This document shows, one piece after another, positions 46,089-55,772 of a DNA stretch of 64,000 bases. Under the pieces are notes generated by a model. It searched no databases and was not told the origin of the DNA. It saw nothing but the letters and a program-made list of their open reading frames with translations. Each line of letters begins with the position of its first letter. Position 1 is the stretch's first letter. The DNA lies in NCBI RefSeq assembly GCF_049275935.1, contig NZ_CP184830.1, positions 558,001-622,000 of the forward strand. Reading direction: 5' to 3'. Position numbers and translations under genes: made by a program. The stretch comes from Endozoicomonas_A sp049275935. GTDB lineage: Bacteria; Pseudomonadota; Gammaproteobacteria; Pseudomonadales; Endozoicomonadaceae.

Positions 46089-49000
46089 ATGAATATTTTC
46101 AGAGGCATACAACTCCCCTCCTGGTTCTGTCATCAACCAAACCCTAACACCCAGTCGGTAACAGCCTCTGGCCAATGGACAGCGACCGAGCCGACCAAAC
46201 AGTTACCGGGGCCTTCCAGAGAAATTGAGCGTCAGGCACTACGCCAGGCGGCGGAGAGCGGGCGTCTGGCGATTCGGAAAATTAAACCAGCCGAAGTAAC
46301 CAGTTACCTTAACGGCAATGGCACACCAAAATCCTTTAACCTTGTCTTGCGGGGGTTGCAACACGGGAACCTGACAGGTCGATGGACGGTAGGCATCGTC
46401 GACCCGGATTGCCTGTATGTCTACAAACAAAATCCGGGTACCTGGCCGCTGAAACAAGGCGCAGAGGCGGATAAACTGAAGGTAAAACTTCTGTCTGATC
46501 TGCAATCTTTGGCTGAAAAAGATAGAGAGATACAAGAACAAGCCGGTTGGGAGGTTTATAAACGTTTAACCTCAGGACATCTGGGGGCGGACGGAAAGTT
46601 CAGTTTACCAAAACTGAAGCCCTTCAAATACGATAGCCACAAATCTGCTTCAGCATATTTCGGAGGCTCCGTACCCCCTCCGCAACTCGTGGTCACCAAC
46701 GGTGGAAAAGCAGACATCAAATGCTTTTTTGTTGTGAGTGATGTCCCTGGAAATATTTCAGATATTCTGCAGAAAAAGCGTGAGTGTGAACAGGCATTGA
46801 GCCTGCCGCCCCTGCCACTGGTTGTTTTTTGCTGCGAAACCGGGTCTGCAGAGGTCTGTTATGACGATGAACTTGACTCTGAACATCTGGCCCTGATTGA
46901 GCGTTCTCTGGATTGTTTTGATCCTTCCGGCGAATCTTTATCCAAAATCATGAAGGTAATGAATTTATTGCCAATGCATTTGCAAGCAGAGGCACTGAAG
47001 TCAGGATTTTCCATCCCGCCTGATGATCAACATAAATGGCAACAGGCCATCGAGCTGGTGAGTAATCCCTGTCCTCACAGTGCCCAGAAACTTCTGGCAT
47101 TAAAAGAGAGAGGCTTGCCCATTCACCGCTGTTTTTTTCATGATGGAAAAATGACTTCTCTGCTTGATATTTTCCTGACCTCTGTAGTAGTCAAATACAA
47201 TGTGCATGACCGGGCATCGGAATTCCGGGTTGATGAAGTTGCCCCATTACTTCGGCTGCTTTTGAAGAGCGGGGCCATAATGACTGCATGGGGCTGGCAC
47301 CTTTTCAAACAGATGGGAGATTGTGATCAACTTTATATGCCACCGGACATGTTCAATTATATGGTGGCTGCCTTTGGTCCATTCAAGTTCCTAACCATGC
47401 AAAACCTTTGGAATATACCATTGACCGGTTGTCCCGGAGGCATTGTTGAATTTGACCGAATCTGCCAGAAGTTCAATGATCAGCAACGGCAGAACTGCCT
47501 GAAAGAGGGATTATCTTTTCTCCGGCTTTATCAGAAGAAAACAACCCTGGATACCCTGGAGCCCTTCCTGATAGTCTTGTTTCATTTCGGCGCTGTCCTG
47601 GACGAAGACGTTTTGGATTCTATTGGAAGCGATCTGAAGCTGTATGGCGGTGAAACGCTTATTTGTAATTTATCCGTGGCTGGTTACATCGAATGGATTA
47701 AAACACTCTGGCATGAACGGAATACTCACCCCCTCTTCTGGAATTGGCCAGCACATGTCGAAAAGGCCAATCAGCAACTCAAGGAACTGAAACAATCCCT
47801 CGATCTGCCGGTCGATCGCTTCGCATCGGTGAAACCGGCGTTACAGTTTATGGTGGATGCATTCAGCAAACCGCCGGTCTTGCCAGATAATGTTGGCGAT
47901 AATGAAGACACAATCCTCAAGGTTTTACAGCATTATTACCGTCGCCCGGGACCGGAGCGGGTGATGGCCAGCCTGGACAAACTCTTTCAAAAAACGTGGA
48001 AAGAGGAACACCCTTGCAGTCATGCTCTGCGGGCCAGGAATAATGGGCTCTGGTATATGGAATTGCTGGAGCGATGTCAGGTTCACTCTTTTAATCCAGT
48101 CGAAAAAAGTCTCTTGCCACTGGCCATTATTTATCAGAATGCCGCAGCTGAAGATGTCGACAAATCGGCGGTAAAAACCAGGTCAGCTGTTTACTTCAAA
48201 CAGGACCTGGCCGGGCATTTCCCTGAAAAGCTACTGGATGAGGTCGCCCTGGCGATGGTCAATATGAAAAACGATATTGATGGTGCAGCGGATCAGAAGC
48301 TGTCTGAAACCGTGCGCTGGTATCTGCGTATATTACGCTTTGCCGTTTGTATGGAATTTACTCGCAATATCGTTGAGCCTGAATTTCCCGGGTTGGCGAC
48401 TCAGCCTCTGTTTTTCAACGCTTCCTATCTTGACCTGCCGGACCCGTGGGCCAGGGATTTTACCATCGAGCCTGACCACAAAACTGAATTCCAACGGCAT
48501 CTGGAAGCCGCCATGCACGGTGCGGCTGACCTGGTGCAGGTAACAACCACGGACCCTGAGGACCAGCGCAAAAATCCCTACACCGAAGTCTACGGACTGG
48601 TGCCTGATGGCAAAAAAATCACCCTGCAATTTGACCGGACAGCGGAGCCCGTGCAAGGAATGGAGCGGTTTATTGATGATAATGTTCGCCGCAAAATTGC
48701 CAAACAGGCCGGAATTATTACCTGTTCAGACCCCAGCCACCAAACCTGCAAGGCGGATCAGAACAAAGGAATCACTTATGGTATTCATAACAGCTGGTAC
48801 GATCTGAGGCAGGTGAGGGTTCCGGCCGCAATGACATTGCTGGAAAAGATGCAGTTCGAACATGACCCGTCACTGCTGAGCCCGGCAACACTTCAGGCAA
48901 TAGAGGAAGAGGTGCAGCGACTGAAGAGCGAAGGTATTCGGATGAATACGGGCACCCTGACCCAGGAAACGCTGGATTCGGAGAAGGCCCAGGAAGTGCT

Positions 49001-49142
49001 GGAGGATCGGGGTATTGCCGTGGTCAGCGAGCAGCGTCGCTACTTTGGTGCAGATGGCTTCCCGAAGGAACGAAAAATGCTGGTGCCAAAGAAGATGGAG
49101 AAGCCTGATGCTCAGACTTCGCCAGCAGAGGATGGCCGATAA
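46089..49142 (+). CDS. Array copy 13: HD-like family protein, subfamily B (HD dyad lost)
   Basis: 1017 residues; MNIFRGIQLPSWFCHQPN. H645 is kept, the HD position is Q683-N684 (IIYQNAAAEDV) and the Asp position is V753, here in LRFAVCMEFTR where even the following Asp is Glu. The C-terminal quarter is almost identical to copy 12 while the middle differs more (for instance GDCDQLYMPPDMFNYMVA). The tail KMEKPDAQTSPAEDGR resembles subfamily A tails, which suggests recombination at the 3' end. It is the last subfamily B gene in the array. Confidence 0.72.
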   Translation: MNIFRGIQLPSWFCHQPNPNTQSVTASGQWTATEPTKQLPGPSREIERQALRQAAESGRLAIRKIKPAEVTSYLNGNGTPKSFNLVLRGLQHGNLTGRWTVGIVDPDCLYVYKQNPGTWPLKQGAEADKLKVKLLSDLQSLAEKDREIQEQAGWEVYKRLTSGHLGADGKFSLPKLKPFKYDSHKSASAYFGGSVPPPQLVVTNGGKADIKCFFVVSDVPGNISDILQKKRECEQALSLPPLPLVVFCCETGSAEVCYDDELDSEHLALIERSLDCFDPSGESLSKIMKVMNLLPMHLQAEALKSGFSIPPDDQHKWQQAIELVSNPCPHSAQKLLALKERGLPIHRCFFHDGKMTSLLDIFLTSVVVKYNVHDRASEFRVDEVAPLLRLLLKSGAIMTAWGWHLFKQMGDCDQLYMPPDMFNYMVAAFGPFKFLTMQNLWNIPLTGCPGGIVEFDRICQKFNDQQRQNCLKEGLSFLRLYQKKTTLDTLEPFLIVLFHFGAVLDEDVLDSIGSDLKLYGGETLICNLSVAGYIEWIKTLWHERNTHPLFWNWPAHVEKANQQLKELKQSLDLPVDRFASVKPALQFMVDAFSKPPVLPDNVGDNEDTILKVLQHYYRRPGPERVMASLDKLFQKTWKEEHPCSHALRARNNGLWYMELLERCQVHSFNPVEKSLLPLAIIYQNAAAEDVDKSAVKTRSAVYFKQDLAGHFPEKLLDEVALAMVNMKNDIDGAADQKLSETVRWYLRILRFAVCMEFTRNIVEPEFPGLATQPLFFNASYLDLPDPWARDFTIEPDHKTEFQRHLEAAMHGAADLVQVTTTDPEDQRKNPYTEVYGLVPDGKKITLQFDRTAEPVQGMERFIDDNVRRKIAKQAGIITCSDPSHQTCKADQNKGITYGIHNSWYDLRQVRVPAAMTLLEKMQFEHDPSLLSPATLQAIEEEVQRLKSEGIRMNTGTLTQETLDSEKAQEVLEDRGIAVVSEQRRYFGADGFPKERKMLVPKKMEKPDAQTSPAEDGR

Positions 49143-49196
49143 AATCCTTTGATCTCGCTATAAAAATGCAGCTGCGAACTTCAATGGGACCCTAAT

Positions 49197-49224
49197 GGAA
49201 CTTTTTGCCAGATAGTTACTCCAA
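49197..49224 (+). promoter_or_regulatory. Sigma-E-type promoter P14
   Basis: GGAACTT at 49197-49203, 16-nt spacer, TCCAA at 49220-49224; 60 nt before copy 14. Confidence 0.68.
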
Positions 49225-49283
49225 AGACTCTTAGGTTTACCTTCAGGAAATGGTTAAGTAATAGGTCTTACAGGAGTATTGCC

Positions 49284-52200
49284 ATGAATATTACCCATGG
49301 AACGGGAACCTCTCAGAGCCTGTGCCCTACAACAAATTTTGACACCCAATCGTTAACGGCTTCTGGCCAATGGACAGTCTGTGAATCGACCAGCAAGCTG
49401 CTACCCCCTCATCCCAGGGAGTCCGAACGACAACAGCTACTTCGGGCAGCTGAGAGTGGACGCCTGGCGTTTCGGCGCATCAGATTGACTGAAGAAAACG
49501 ATTACTTCTCGGGTAAGAGAGCACCAAGAGCCTTCACACTCGCCCTGCCGGGAGAGATGATGCCCTCTATGCCCCTGCCAGATGATTGCGGTGAATGGAT
49601 GGTGGGCATTACTAACCCCCAATGCCTGTTCGTTTACAAGCGTGATGCCACCACCCGGTATCTGGAGTTGGGCGCAGATGCGGATAAACTGGATGTAAAA
49701 CTACTCTCTGATCGGCAATCATTGTTCGACGGACTCATTGAGCATGCCAATAAGGTTACCTGGGGAGTTTATCCGCGTTTCACCTCGGGACATCTGCAAG
49801 CGGACGGAACCTTCAGTTTACCAAAATTGAAAACTGGCAATTATTCCCACCTGGAATGTTACCCTGAACTGGTGCTGACTAATTACCGCAAGAAAGACAT
49901 CCAATGCTTTTGCGTTTACAACGATTCAAAAACAAATATTTCCGACATCCTGCGGGATAAGTATCTCTGTGAATTTTTATTGCAGATTGACTCCTTGCCT
50001 CTGGTTGTTTATTGCCATCGCACAGGTTCTGTACAGGTCTATTTTGCTGATGAGCTGGACAGTCTGTATCTGACCAGGAATGAGCGTTCTCTGGATGATT
50101 TTGCGTTTTCACAGGGCCTGGCTCCAGATCATTTCAGAGACATCCTGAATCTGCTGCCCATGTCTTTGCGGGCAAAGGCACTGAGTTCGGAATCAACCGT
50201 CTCAGTTGATCCGGATGTCATACACAAACAGCAACAGGCCATCGAGCTGGTCAGTGATCCCTTTCTTTACAGTTATGAAGAGCTTCTGGAGTTAAAACAA
50301 AGTGGCCTGCCAATTCACCAGCGTTTTTTTCATAAAGGAAGAGTTCGATCTTTACTTGGCATGCTGCTGGACTCCGAAATACGCAGAAACGAGCGGCCAG
50401 AACACGATCAGACCCGGAAACAGGAGGACGAAGCCCGGCGCTTATGTCAGTTGCTTCTGCGCAGCGGTGCGAGGCTGGATGGGTATGTATATCTCATTGA
50501 GCGCATGGAGGGTATCTTTGGACCGGCAATCCCGGCTGGGATATTCAATTGTTTGGTAGCTGCCTCTGCTCCATTTGAGTTCCTGACTCTGGAACATCTC
50601 AAATGGTACCCTTTGACCGGCTGCCCGGGTAGCGTCGTTGAATTTGACCGTATCTGCCGTGGTCAGAATAAACTGCAACGGCAGGAATGCCTGACAAGGG
50701 TATTAAATTATGTGGTAACTCTGAAGAATAGAACCCTCAAACATATTCAGCTCAGCTTATTGGCCCTGTTTCATTACCAGGTTGCCGTGGACAAAAACGT
50801 TCTGGATAGTCTTGAATCCCATCTGGATATGTATCGCCAAGAAGATGAAAATATCATTGATGATTTTTCCGTGGCTGATTATGTCAAATGGGTCAAAAAA
50901 CTATGGGAGCAACGGGAAACATATCCTTTCTACCAGAATTGGCCAAGGCATGTCCGGCAGGCTCAGCAGGACATCAAAGATCTGAGACAATCTCTCGGTC
51001 TGGACGATTCTCACAATCTGGCAACACCATTGGCAACCGAAACACCAGCGGCATTAAAGTTTGTGGTGGACGCCTTCAGCACAGCGCCAGTCCTGCCCGA
51101 TAATGTCGGCGATAATGAAAAAACCATTCTGAAGGTATTGCAACATTATTACCGCCGTCCGGGACCGGAACGGGTGATCCAGAGACTTGGCATGCAAACC
51201 ATACCAACCGTGTGGAAACCCCTGCACAGCTGCAGTCATGTCCTGCGGGCCAGGAATAATGGGCACTGGTATATGGAATTGCTGGAGAAATTTCAGCAGT
51301 GTTCTCTGAAAGAACAAGAAAAAGAACTTCTGTCGCTGGCAATTATCTACCTTGATGCGGCTGCCGAAGATGTCGACAAATCAGTTGAAGAATCAAGTTC
51401 AGCTGATTATTTCAAACGGGATCTGACCGGGCACTATCCTGCAAAGCTGCTGGCTGATATGGCAAAGGCGATTGTCAGCAAGGAAAACGATGTTAAGGGT
51501 AAAGAGGAGCAGAACCTGCCTGACGCTGTGCGCTGGTATCTGCGAATATTGCGTTTTGCAGATCGAATGGATGTTATCCGTGGTTGCGGGGTTGGTGCTG
51601 ATTTTCCCGGATTAACGGTGACTCGACCTCTGGGTTTTGACGCTACACGTCTTGACTTACCATCACATCTAACCAGTGAGTTTAGCTCCTGGTCTTGCAA
51701 CAAGAGTGAATTCCAACGCCATCTGGAAGCCGCCATGCATGGTGCGGCTGATCTGGCGCGGATAACCGGGCAACTTCTTGATCAGCGCAAAAAAAACTAC
51801 ACCCAAGTCTACGGTCTGGACGACAATGGCGCAAAGATCTCTGAAAACTTTGAATGGACAACTGAGCCAGTAAAGAGAATGGACCAGTTTATTGACGACA
51901 ATGTCCGGCGCAAAATAGCTCAGGCGGCCGGAATTATTGTCTGCTCAGACCGCAGCCACAAAGCCTGCAGGGCTGATCAGAACAAAGGGATCACTTATGG
52001 TATTCATAACAGCGGGTATGATCTGGGGCAGGTGACGATTCCGGCCGGAATGACGCTGTTGGAAAAGATGCAGTACGAACATGATCCGTCGCTGCTGAGC
52101 CCGTCAACACAGCAGGCATTGGCAAAGGAGGTGCAGCGGCTGAAGAGCGAAGGCATTCGCATGAATCTCGGCACCTTGACGCAAAAAACGCTGACTTCGG

Positions 52201-52370
52201 AGGAAGCTCAAAAGGTGCTGGAACAACGGGGTATCGCCGTGGTCGGCGAGAAGCGTCACTACTTTACTAACGAAGGCATCCCGAGAGAACGGGAAATGCT
52301 GGTGCCAAAGAAGATAGCGAAGCCTGATGCCCAGAGCGCGTCGGCAGAGTGGGCCTGTAAAATCCTTTGA
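49284..52370 (+). CDS. Array copy 14: HD-like family protein, subfamily A with HD His replaced by Leu
   Basis: 1028 residues; MNITHGTGTSQSLCPTT, RBS CAGGAG. H652 and D760 are present, but the HD pair reads L690-D691 (IIYLDAAAEDV; codon CTT where the others have CAT or CAC). This single change should remove a metal or catalytic ligand if the family works as an HD enzyme. It is a mosaic: residues about 1-230 resemble copies 15 and 16, about 240-910 are nearly identical to copy 3, and the tail (AQSASAEWACKIL) is identical to copy 15. Confidence 0.72.
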   Translation: MNITHGTGTSQSLCPTTNFDTQSLTASGQWTVCESTSKLLPPHPRESERQQLLRAAESGRLAFRRIRLTEENDYFSGKRAPRAFTLALPGEMMPSMPLPDDCGEWMVGITNPQCLFVYKRDATTRYLELGADADKLDVKLLSDRQSLFDGLIEHANKVTWGVYPRFTSGHLQADGTFSLPKLKTGNYSHLECYPELVLTNYRKKDIQCFCVYNDSKTNISDILRDKYLCEFLLQIDSLPLVVYCHRTGSVQVYFADELDSLYLTRNERSLDDFAFSQGLAPDHFRDILNLLPMSLRAKALSSESTVSVDPDVIHKQQQAIELVSDPFLYSYEELLELKQSGLPIHQRFFHKGRVRSLLGMLLDSEIRRNERPEHDQTRKQEDEARRLCQLLLRSGARLDGYVYLIERMEGIFGPAIPAGIFNCLVAASAPFEFLTLEHLKWYPLTGCPGSVVEFDRICRGQNKLQRQECLTRVLNYVVTLKNRTLKHIQLSLLALFHYQVAVDKNVLDSLESHLDMYRQEDENIIDDFSVADYVKWVKKLWEQRETYPFYQNWPRHVRQAQQDIKDLRQSLGLDDSHNLATPLATETPAALKFVVDAFSTAPVLPDNVGDNEKTILKVLQHYYRRPGPERVIQRLGMQTIPTVWKPLHSCSHVLRARNNGHWYMELLEKFQQCSLKEQEKELLSLAIIYLDAAAEDVDKSVEESSSADYFKRDLTGHYPAKLLADMAKAIVSKENDVKGKEEQNLPDAVRWYLRILRFADRMDVIRGCGVGADFPGLTVTRPLGFDATRLDLPSHLTSEFSSWSCNKSEFQRHLEAAMHGAADLARITGQLLDQRKKNYTQVYGLDDNGAKISENFEWTTEPVKRMDQFIDDNVRRKIAQAAGIIVCSDRSHKACRADQNKGITYGIHNSGYDLGQVTIPAGMTLLEKMQYEHDPSLLSPSTQQALAKEVQRLKSEGIRMNLGTLTQKTLTSEEAQKVLEQRGIAVVGEKRHYFTNEGIPREREMLVPKKIAKPDAQSASAEWACKIL

Positions 52371-52413
52371 TCTGGCTATGAAATGCAACTGCGGACTTTT
52401 TTGGGACCCTGAT

Positions 52414-52441
52414 GGAACTTTTTGCCAGATAGTTACTCCAA
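52414..52441 (+). promoter_or_regulatory. Sigma-E-type promoter P15
   Basis: GGAACTT at 52414-52420, 16-nt spacer, TCCAA at 52437-52441; 60 nt before copy 15. Confidence 0.68.
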
Positions 52442-52500
52442 AGCCCCTAAGGTTTACCTATAGAAAAATGGGTAAGTAATGAGTCCACGAGAGTATTGCC

Positions 52501-55500
52501 ATGAATGTTGACCTCGGAACGGAAACTCCTCCGAGCCTGTGCCCTGAAACAAAATTTGAAACAAAATCTGACACCCAGCCGGTAACGACTTTTGGCCATC
52601 GGACAGTCTGCGAATCGACCAGCAAGCTGCTGTCTCCTCACCCCAGAGAGTCTGAGCGACAAGAGCTACTTCGAGTCGCTGAGAGTGGGCGTCTGGCGTT
52701 TCGGCGAATTGAAGTGCATGTAGAAGAAGATTACTTCACTACCAAACGTGCACCAAGACCTTTCAGTCTGGCTCTGCCGGGGGAGATGATACCCGTCGAG
52801 CCAGTGCCAGAAGCGTTAGGCAGGTACATAGTAGGTATCAGCGATCCGCAATGCCTGTTCGTCTACAAACGTGATCCACGGACTGAGCGTTTGCTGGAGG
52901 AGCCGGATATGACTCCTGATACACTGCCAAAAAAACTACTATCAGATCTGCAGTCATTGCACGACAAACGTCGCGAGAATGCCAATCGAGTCAACTGGAG
53001 ACTCTATCCTGCTTGTTTCACCTCTGGACACCTTCGAGAAGATGGGACGTTCAGTTTACCTAAATTGAAAAACGGCGAATATAATCCCATATATGATTTC
53101 CCGGAACTGGTGCTCATTAACTACAGCAAGAAAGACATCCTGTGTTTCTGTGTATACAAGGATAAAGAGACCAATATTTCCGATATCCTGCAGTATAAGC
53201 ACCGTTGTGAAGAGGTATTAAATCGTGAATCCTTACCTTTGGTTGTTTATTGCCATCGCACAGGCTCTGTGCAGGTCTGTTTTGATGATGAGCTGGACAG
53301 CATGCACCTGGCCGATAATGAGCGTTCTCTGGATGAGTTTGCGTTCTCACAGAGCATAGACCTGGACAATTTCAGAGCCCTGTTAAATATGTTGCCAATG
53401 CCTCAGCGGGCCCGGGCGCTGAGTTCAAAGTTAACCGTCCCACCTGAGGTTATGCACAAATTGCAACAGGCTATAGAGCTGGTGAGTGATCCCTGTTGTT
53501 ACAGCTATGAAAGGCTTCTGGAATTGAAACAGGGTGGATTGCCCATTGACCAGCGTTTTTTTCATGACGTGGCTGTTAAATCTTTGCTTGATATTCTCCT
53601 GGATACCGAAATATTCAGACACAATGGGGCCCTGGATTTCGGAAGAACGAGAGAGGATTTGCTTAAGGGACAGCCAATTCGGGTTCAGCAGGGGGAAGAA
53701 GCTTACCGATTATTTCAGCTGCTTTTGCAAAGCGGGGCAAGGCTGACTCAATGGGGCCTGAGCCGCATCGACGGTATGGAACGGTATTTGGAATATGTAT
53801 TGCCAGTGGGTCTGTTCAATTGTTTAGTGGCTGCCTTTGCTCCATTTGAGTTCCTGAACCTGCAACATCTCAGACAACTACCTTTGACCGGCTGCCCGGG
53901 AAGCGTCATTGAATTTGACCGTATCTGCCGGAGCGACAGTCCAGTGCAACAGCAGGAATGTCTGAAAGAGGTATTACGTTATGTGGTCACTTTGCCGAAT
54001 CCGACCCTCGAACATATTCAGTCCAACTTATTGGCTCTTTTTCATTACCAGGTTTCCCTGGAAAAAGACGTTCTGGATAATCTTGAATTTGACCTGAAGA
54101 GGTATCATTGCCGGAATGACAAAAAGGTCATTGATGATCTCTCCGTAGATGATTATATCCACTGGCTTGAAGAACTGTACAAGCAACGAAAAACGCATCC
54201 TTTCTACCAGAATTGGCCAGAACATGTCCGTCAGGCTCAGCAGGAAATAACAGATCTGAAACAATCTCTCGGTCTGGACGATTCTGCCACATTGGCGACA
54301 CCCCTGGCAGCTGCAACACCAACGGCGTTGCAGTTTCTGGTGGACGCCTTCAGCAAACCCCCGGTCCTGCCTGATAATGCCGGCGATAATGAAAAAACCA
54401 TCCTGAAGGTATTGCAGCATTATTACCGCCGTCCGGGGCCGGAACGGGTGATCAGGAGCCTTGGCAGACAGACCATGCCAACACAATGGAAACTCCAGCA
54501 CAGCTGCAGTCATGTCCTGCGGGCCAGGAATAACGGGCACTGGTATATGGAATTGCTGGAGAAATTTCAGCAGTGTTCCCTGAGCAAAAAAGAAAAAGAA
54601 CTCCTGTCTCTGGCGATTATCTACCATGACGCTGCAGCCGAAGATGTCGACAAATCGGAGGAAGAAACAAGATCGGCTGATTATTTCAAAAGGGACCTGG
54701 CCGGGCACTACCCCGAACAGCTGCTGGAAGATATGGCACTGGCAATGATCAACAAGGAAAAAGATGTCGATGGTAGCGATGAGCCGAACCTGTCTGAGTC
54801 TGTGCGCTGGTATCTGCGCATATTACGCTTTGCGGATCGAATGGATATTATCCGTTGTTGCGGGGTTGGGGCTGATTTTCCCAGGATAATGGAGACTCAA
54901 CCCTGGGGTTTTGATGCTACACGTCTTGACCTGCCGACGCAGTTACCCAGGGATTTTCACTCAGGCTCTGGCAACCAGACTGAATTCCAACGTCATCTGG
55001 AAGCCGCCATGCACGGTGCAGCTGATCTGGCGCGGATAACCGGGCAACTTCAGGATCAGCGCAAAAAAAACTACGCCCTGATCTACGGTCTCCGCGACAA
55101 TGGCGCAAAGATCTCTGAAAACTTTGAATGGACAACTGAGCCGGTGCGGAGAATGAACCAGTTTATTGACGACAATGTGCGCCGCAAAATGGCTCAGGAG
55201 GCCGGAATTATTGTCTGTTCAGACCCCAGTCACAAAACCTGCAAGGCCAATCAGAACAAAGGGATCACTTATGGTATTCATAACAGCTGGTACGATCTGG
55301 CGCAGGTGGCGATTCCGACCGGAATGACACTGCTGGAAAAGATGCAGTACGAATACGACCCATCGCTGCTGAGCCCGGCAACACAACAGGCACTGAAGCA
55401 AGAGGTGCAGCGTCTGAAGAGCAAAGGTATACGGATGAATACGGGCACCTTGAAGCAGGAAACACTGGCTTCGGAGGAAGCCCGAAAAGTGCTGAAACAG

Positions 55501-55644
55501 CAGGGTATTGCCGTGGTCAGGGAGAGGCGTCGCTACTTCACCAACGATGACCTCCCGAGAGAACGGAAAATGCTGGTGCCAAAGAAGATAGCGAAGCCTG
55601 ATGCTCAGAGCGCGTCAGCAGAGTGGGCCTGCAAAATCCTTTGA
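52501..55644 (+). CDS. Array copy 15: SidE-phosphodiesterase/HD-like protein, subfamily A
   Basis: 1047 residues; MNVDLGTETPPSLCPE. The RBS region CACGAGAGTATTGCC is a weakened form of ACAGGAGTATTACC. H671, H709-D710 and D779 are present. The middle has an extra stretch, GRTREDLLKGQPIRVQQ, between the usual RHN and EEAYRLF blocks. The N-terminus repeats KFETKSDTQ. EYDPSLLS replaces the otherwise invariant EHDPSLLS near the C-terminus. FPRIMETQPWGF diverges from the common FPGLTVTRPLGF. Confidence 0.72.
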   Translation: MNVDLGTETPPSLCPETKFETKSDTQPVTTFGHRTVCESTSKLLSPHPRESERQELLRVAESGRLAFRRIEVHVEEDYFTTKRAPRPFSLALPGEMIPVEPVPEALGRYIVGISDPQCLFVYKRDPRTERLLEEPDMTPDTLPKKLLSDLQSLHDKRRENANRVNWRLYPACFTSGHLREDGTFSLPKLKNGEYNPIYDFPELVLINYSKKDILCFCVYKDKETNISDILQYKHRCEEVLNRESLPLVVYCHRTGSVQVCFDDELDSMHLADNERSLDEFAFSQSIDLDNFRALLNMLPMPQRARALSSKLTVPPEVMHKLQQAIELVSDPCCYSYERLLELKQGGLPIDQRFFHDVAVKSLLDILLDTEIFRHNGALDFGRTREDLLKGQPIRVQQGEEAYRLFQLLLQSGARLTQWGLSRIDGMERYLEYVLPVGLFNCLVAAFAPFEFLNLQHLRQLPLTGCPGSVIEFDRICRSDSPVQQQECLKEVLRYVVTLPNPTLEHIQSNLLALFHYQVSLEKDVLDNLEFDLKRYHCRNDKKVIDDLSVDDYIHWLEELYKQRKTHPFYQNWPEHVRQAQQEITDLKQSLGLDDSATLATPLAAATPTALQFLVDAFSKPPVLPDNAGDNEKTILKVLQHYYRRPGPERVIRSLGRQTMPTQWKLQHSCSHVLRARNNGHWYMELLEKFQQCSLSKKEKELLSLAIIYHDAAAEDVDKSEEETRSADYFKRDLAGHYPEQLLEDMALAMINKEKDVDGSDEPNLSESVRWYLRILRFADRMDIIRCCGVGADFPRIMETQPWGFDATRLDLPTQLPRDFHSGSGNQTEFQRHLEAAMHGAADLARITGQLQDQRKKNYALIYGLRDNGAKISENFEWTTEPVRRMNQFIDDNVRRKMAQEAGIIVCSDPSHKTCKANQNKGITYGIHNSWYDLAQVAIPTGMTLLEKMQYEYDPSLLSPATQQALKQEVQRLKSKGIRMNTGTLKQETLASEEARKVLKQQGIAVVRERRRYFTNDDLPRERKMLVPKKIAKPDAQSASAEWACKIL

Positions 55645-55684
55645 TCTGGCTATGAAATGCAACTTCAGACAGCAGTAACCTGGC

Positions 55685-55712
55685 GGAACTTTTCGCCAGC
55701 CAGTTACTCTAA
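55685..55712 (+). promoter_or_regulatory. Sigma-E-type promoter P16
   Basis: GGAACTT at 55685-55691, 16-nt spacer, TCTAA at 55708-55712; 61 nt before copy 16. Confidence 0.7.
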
Positions 55713-55772
55713 GGACTCTAAAGTTTACCTTCAGGAAAATAGTTAAGTAATAAGTCTTAAAGGAGTATTGCC

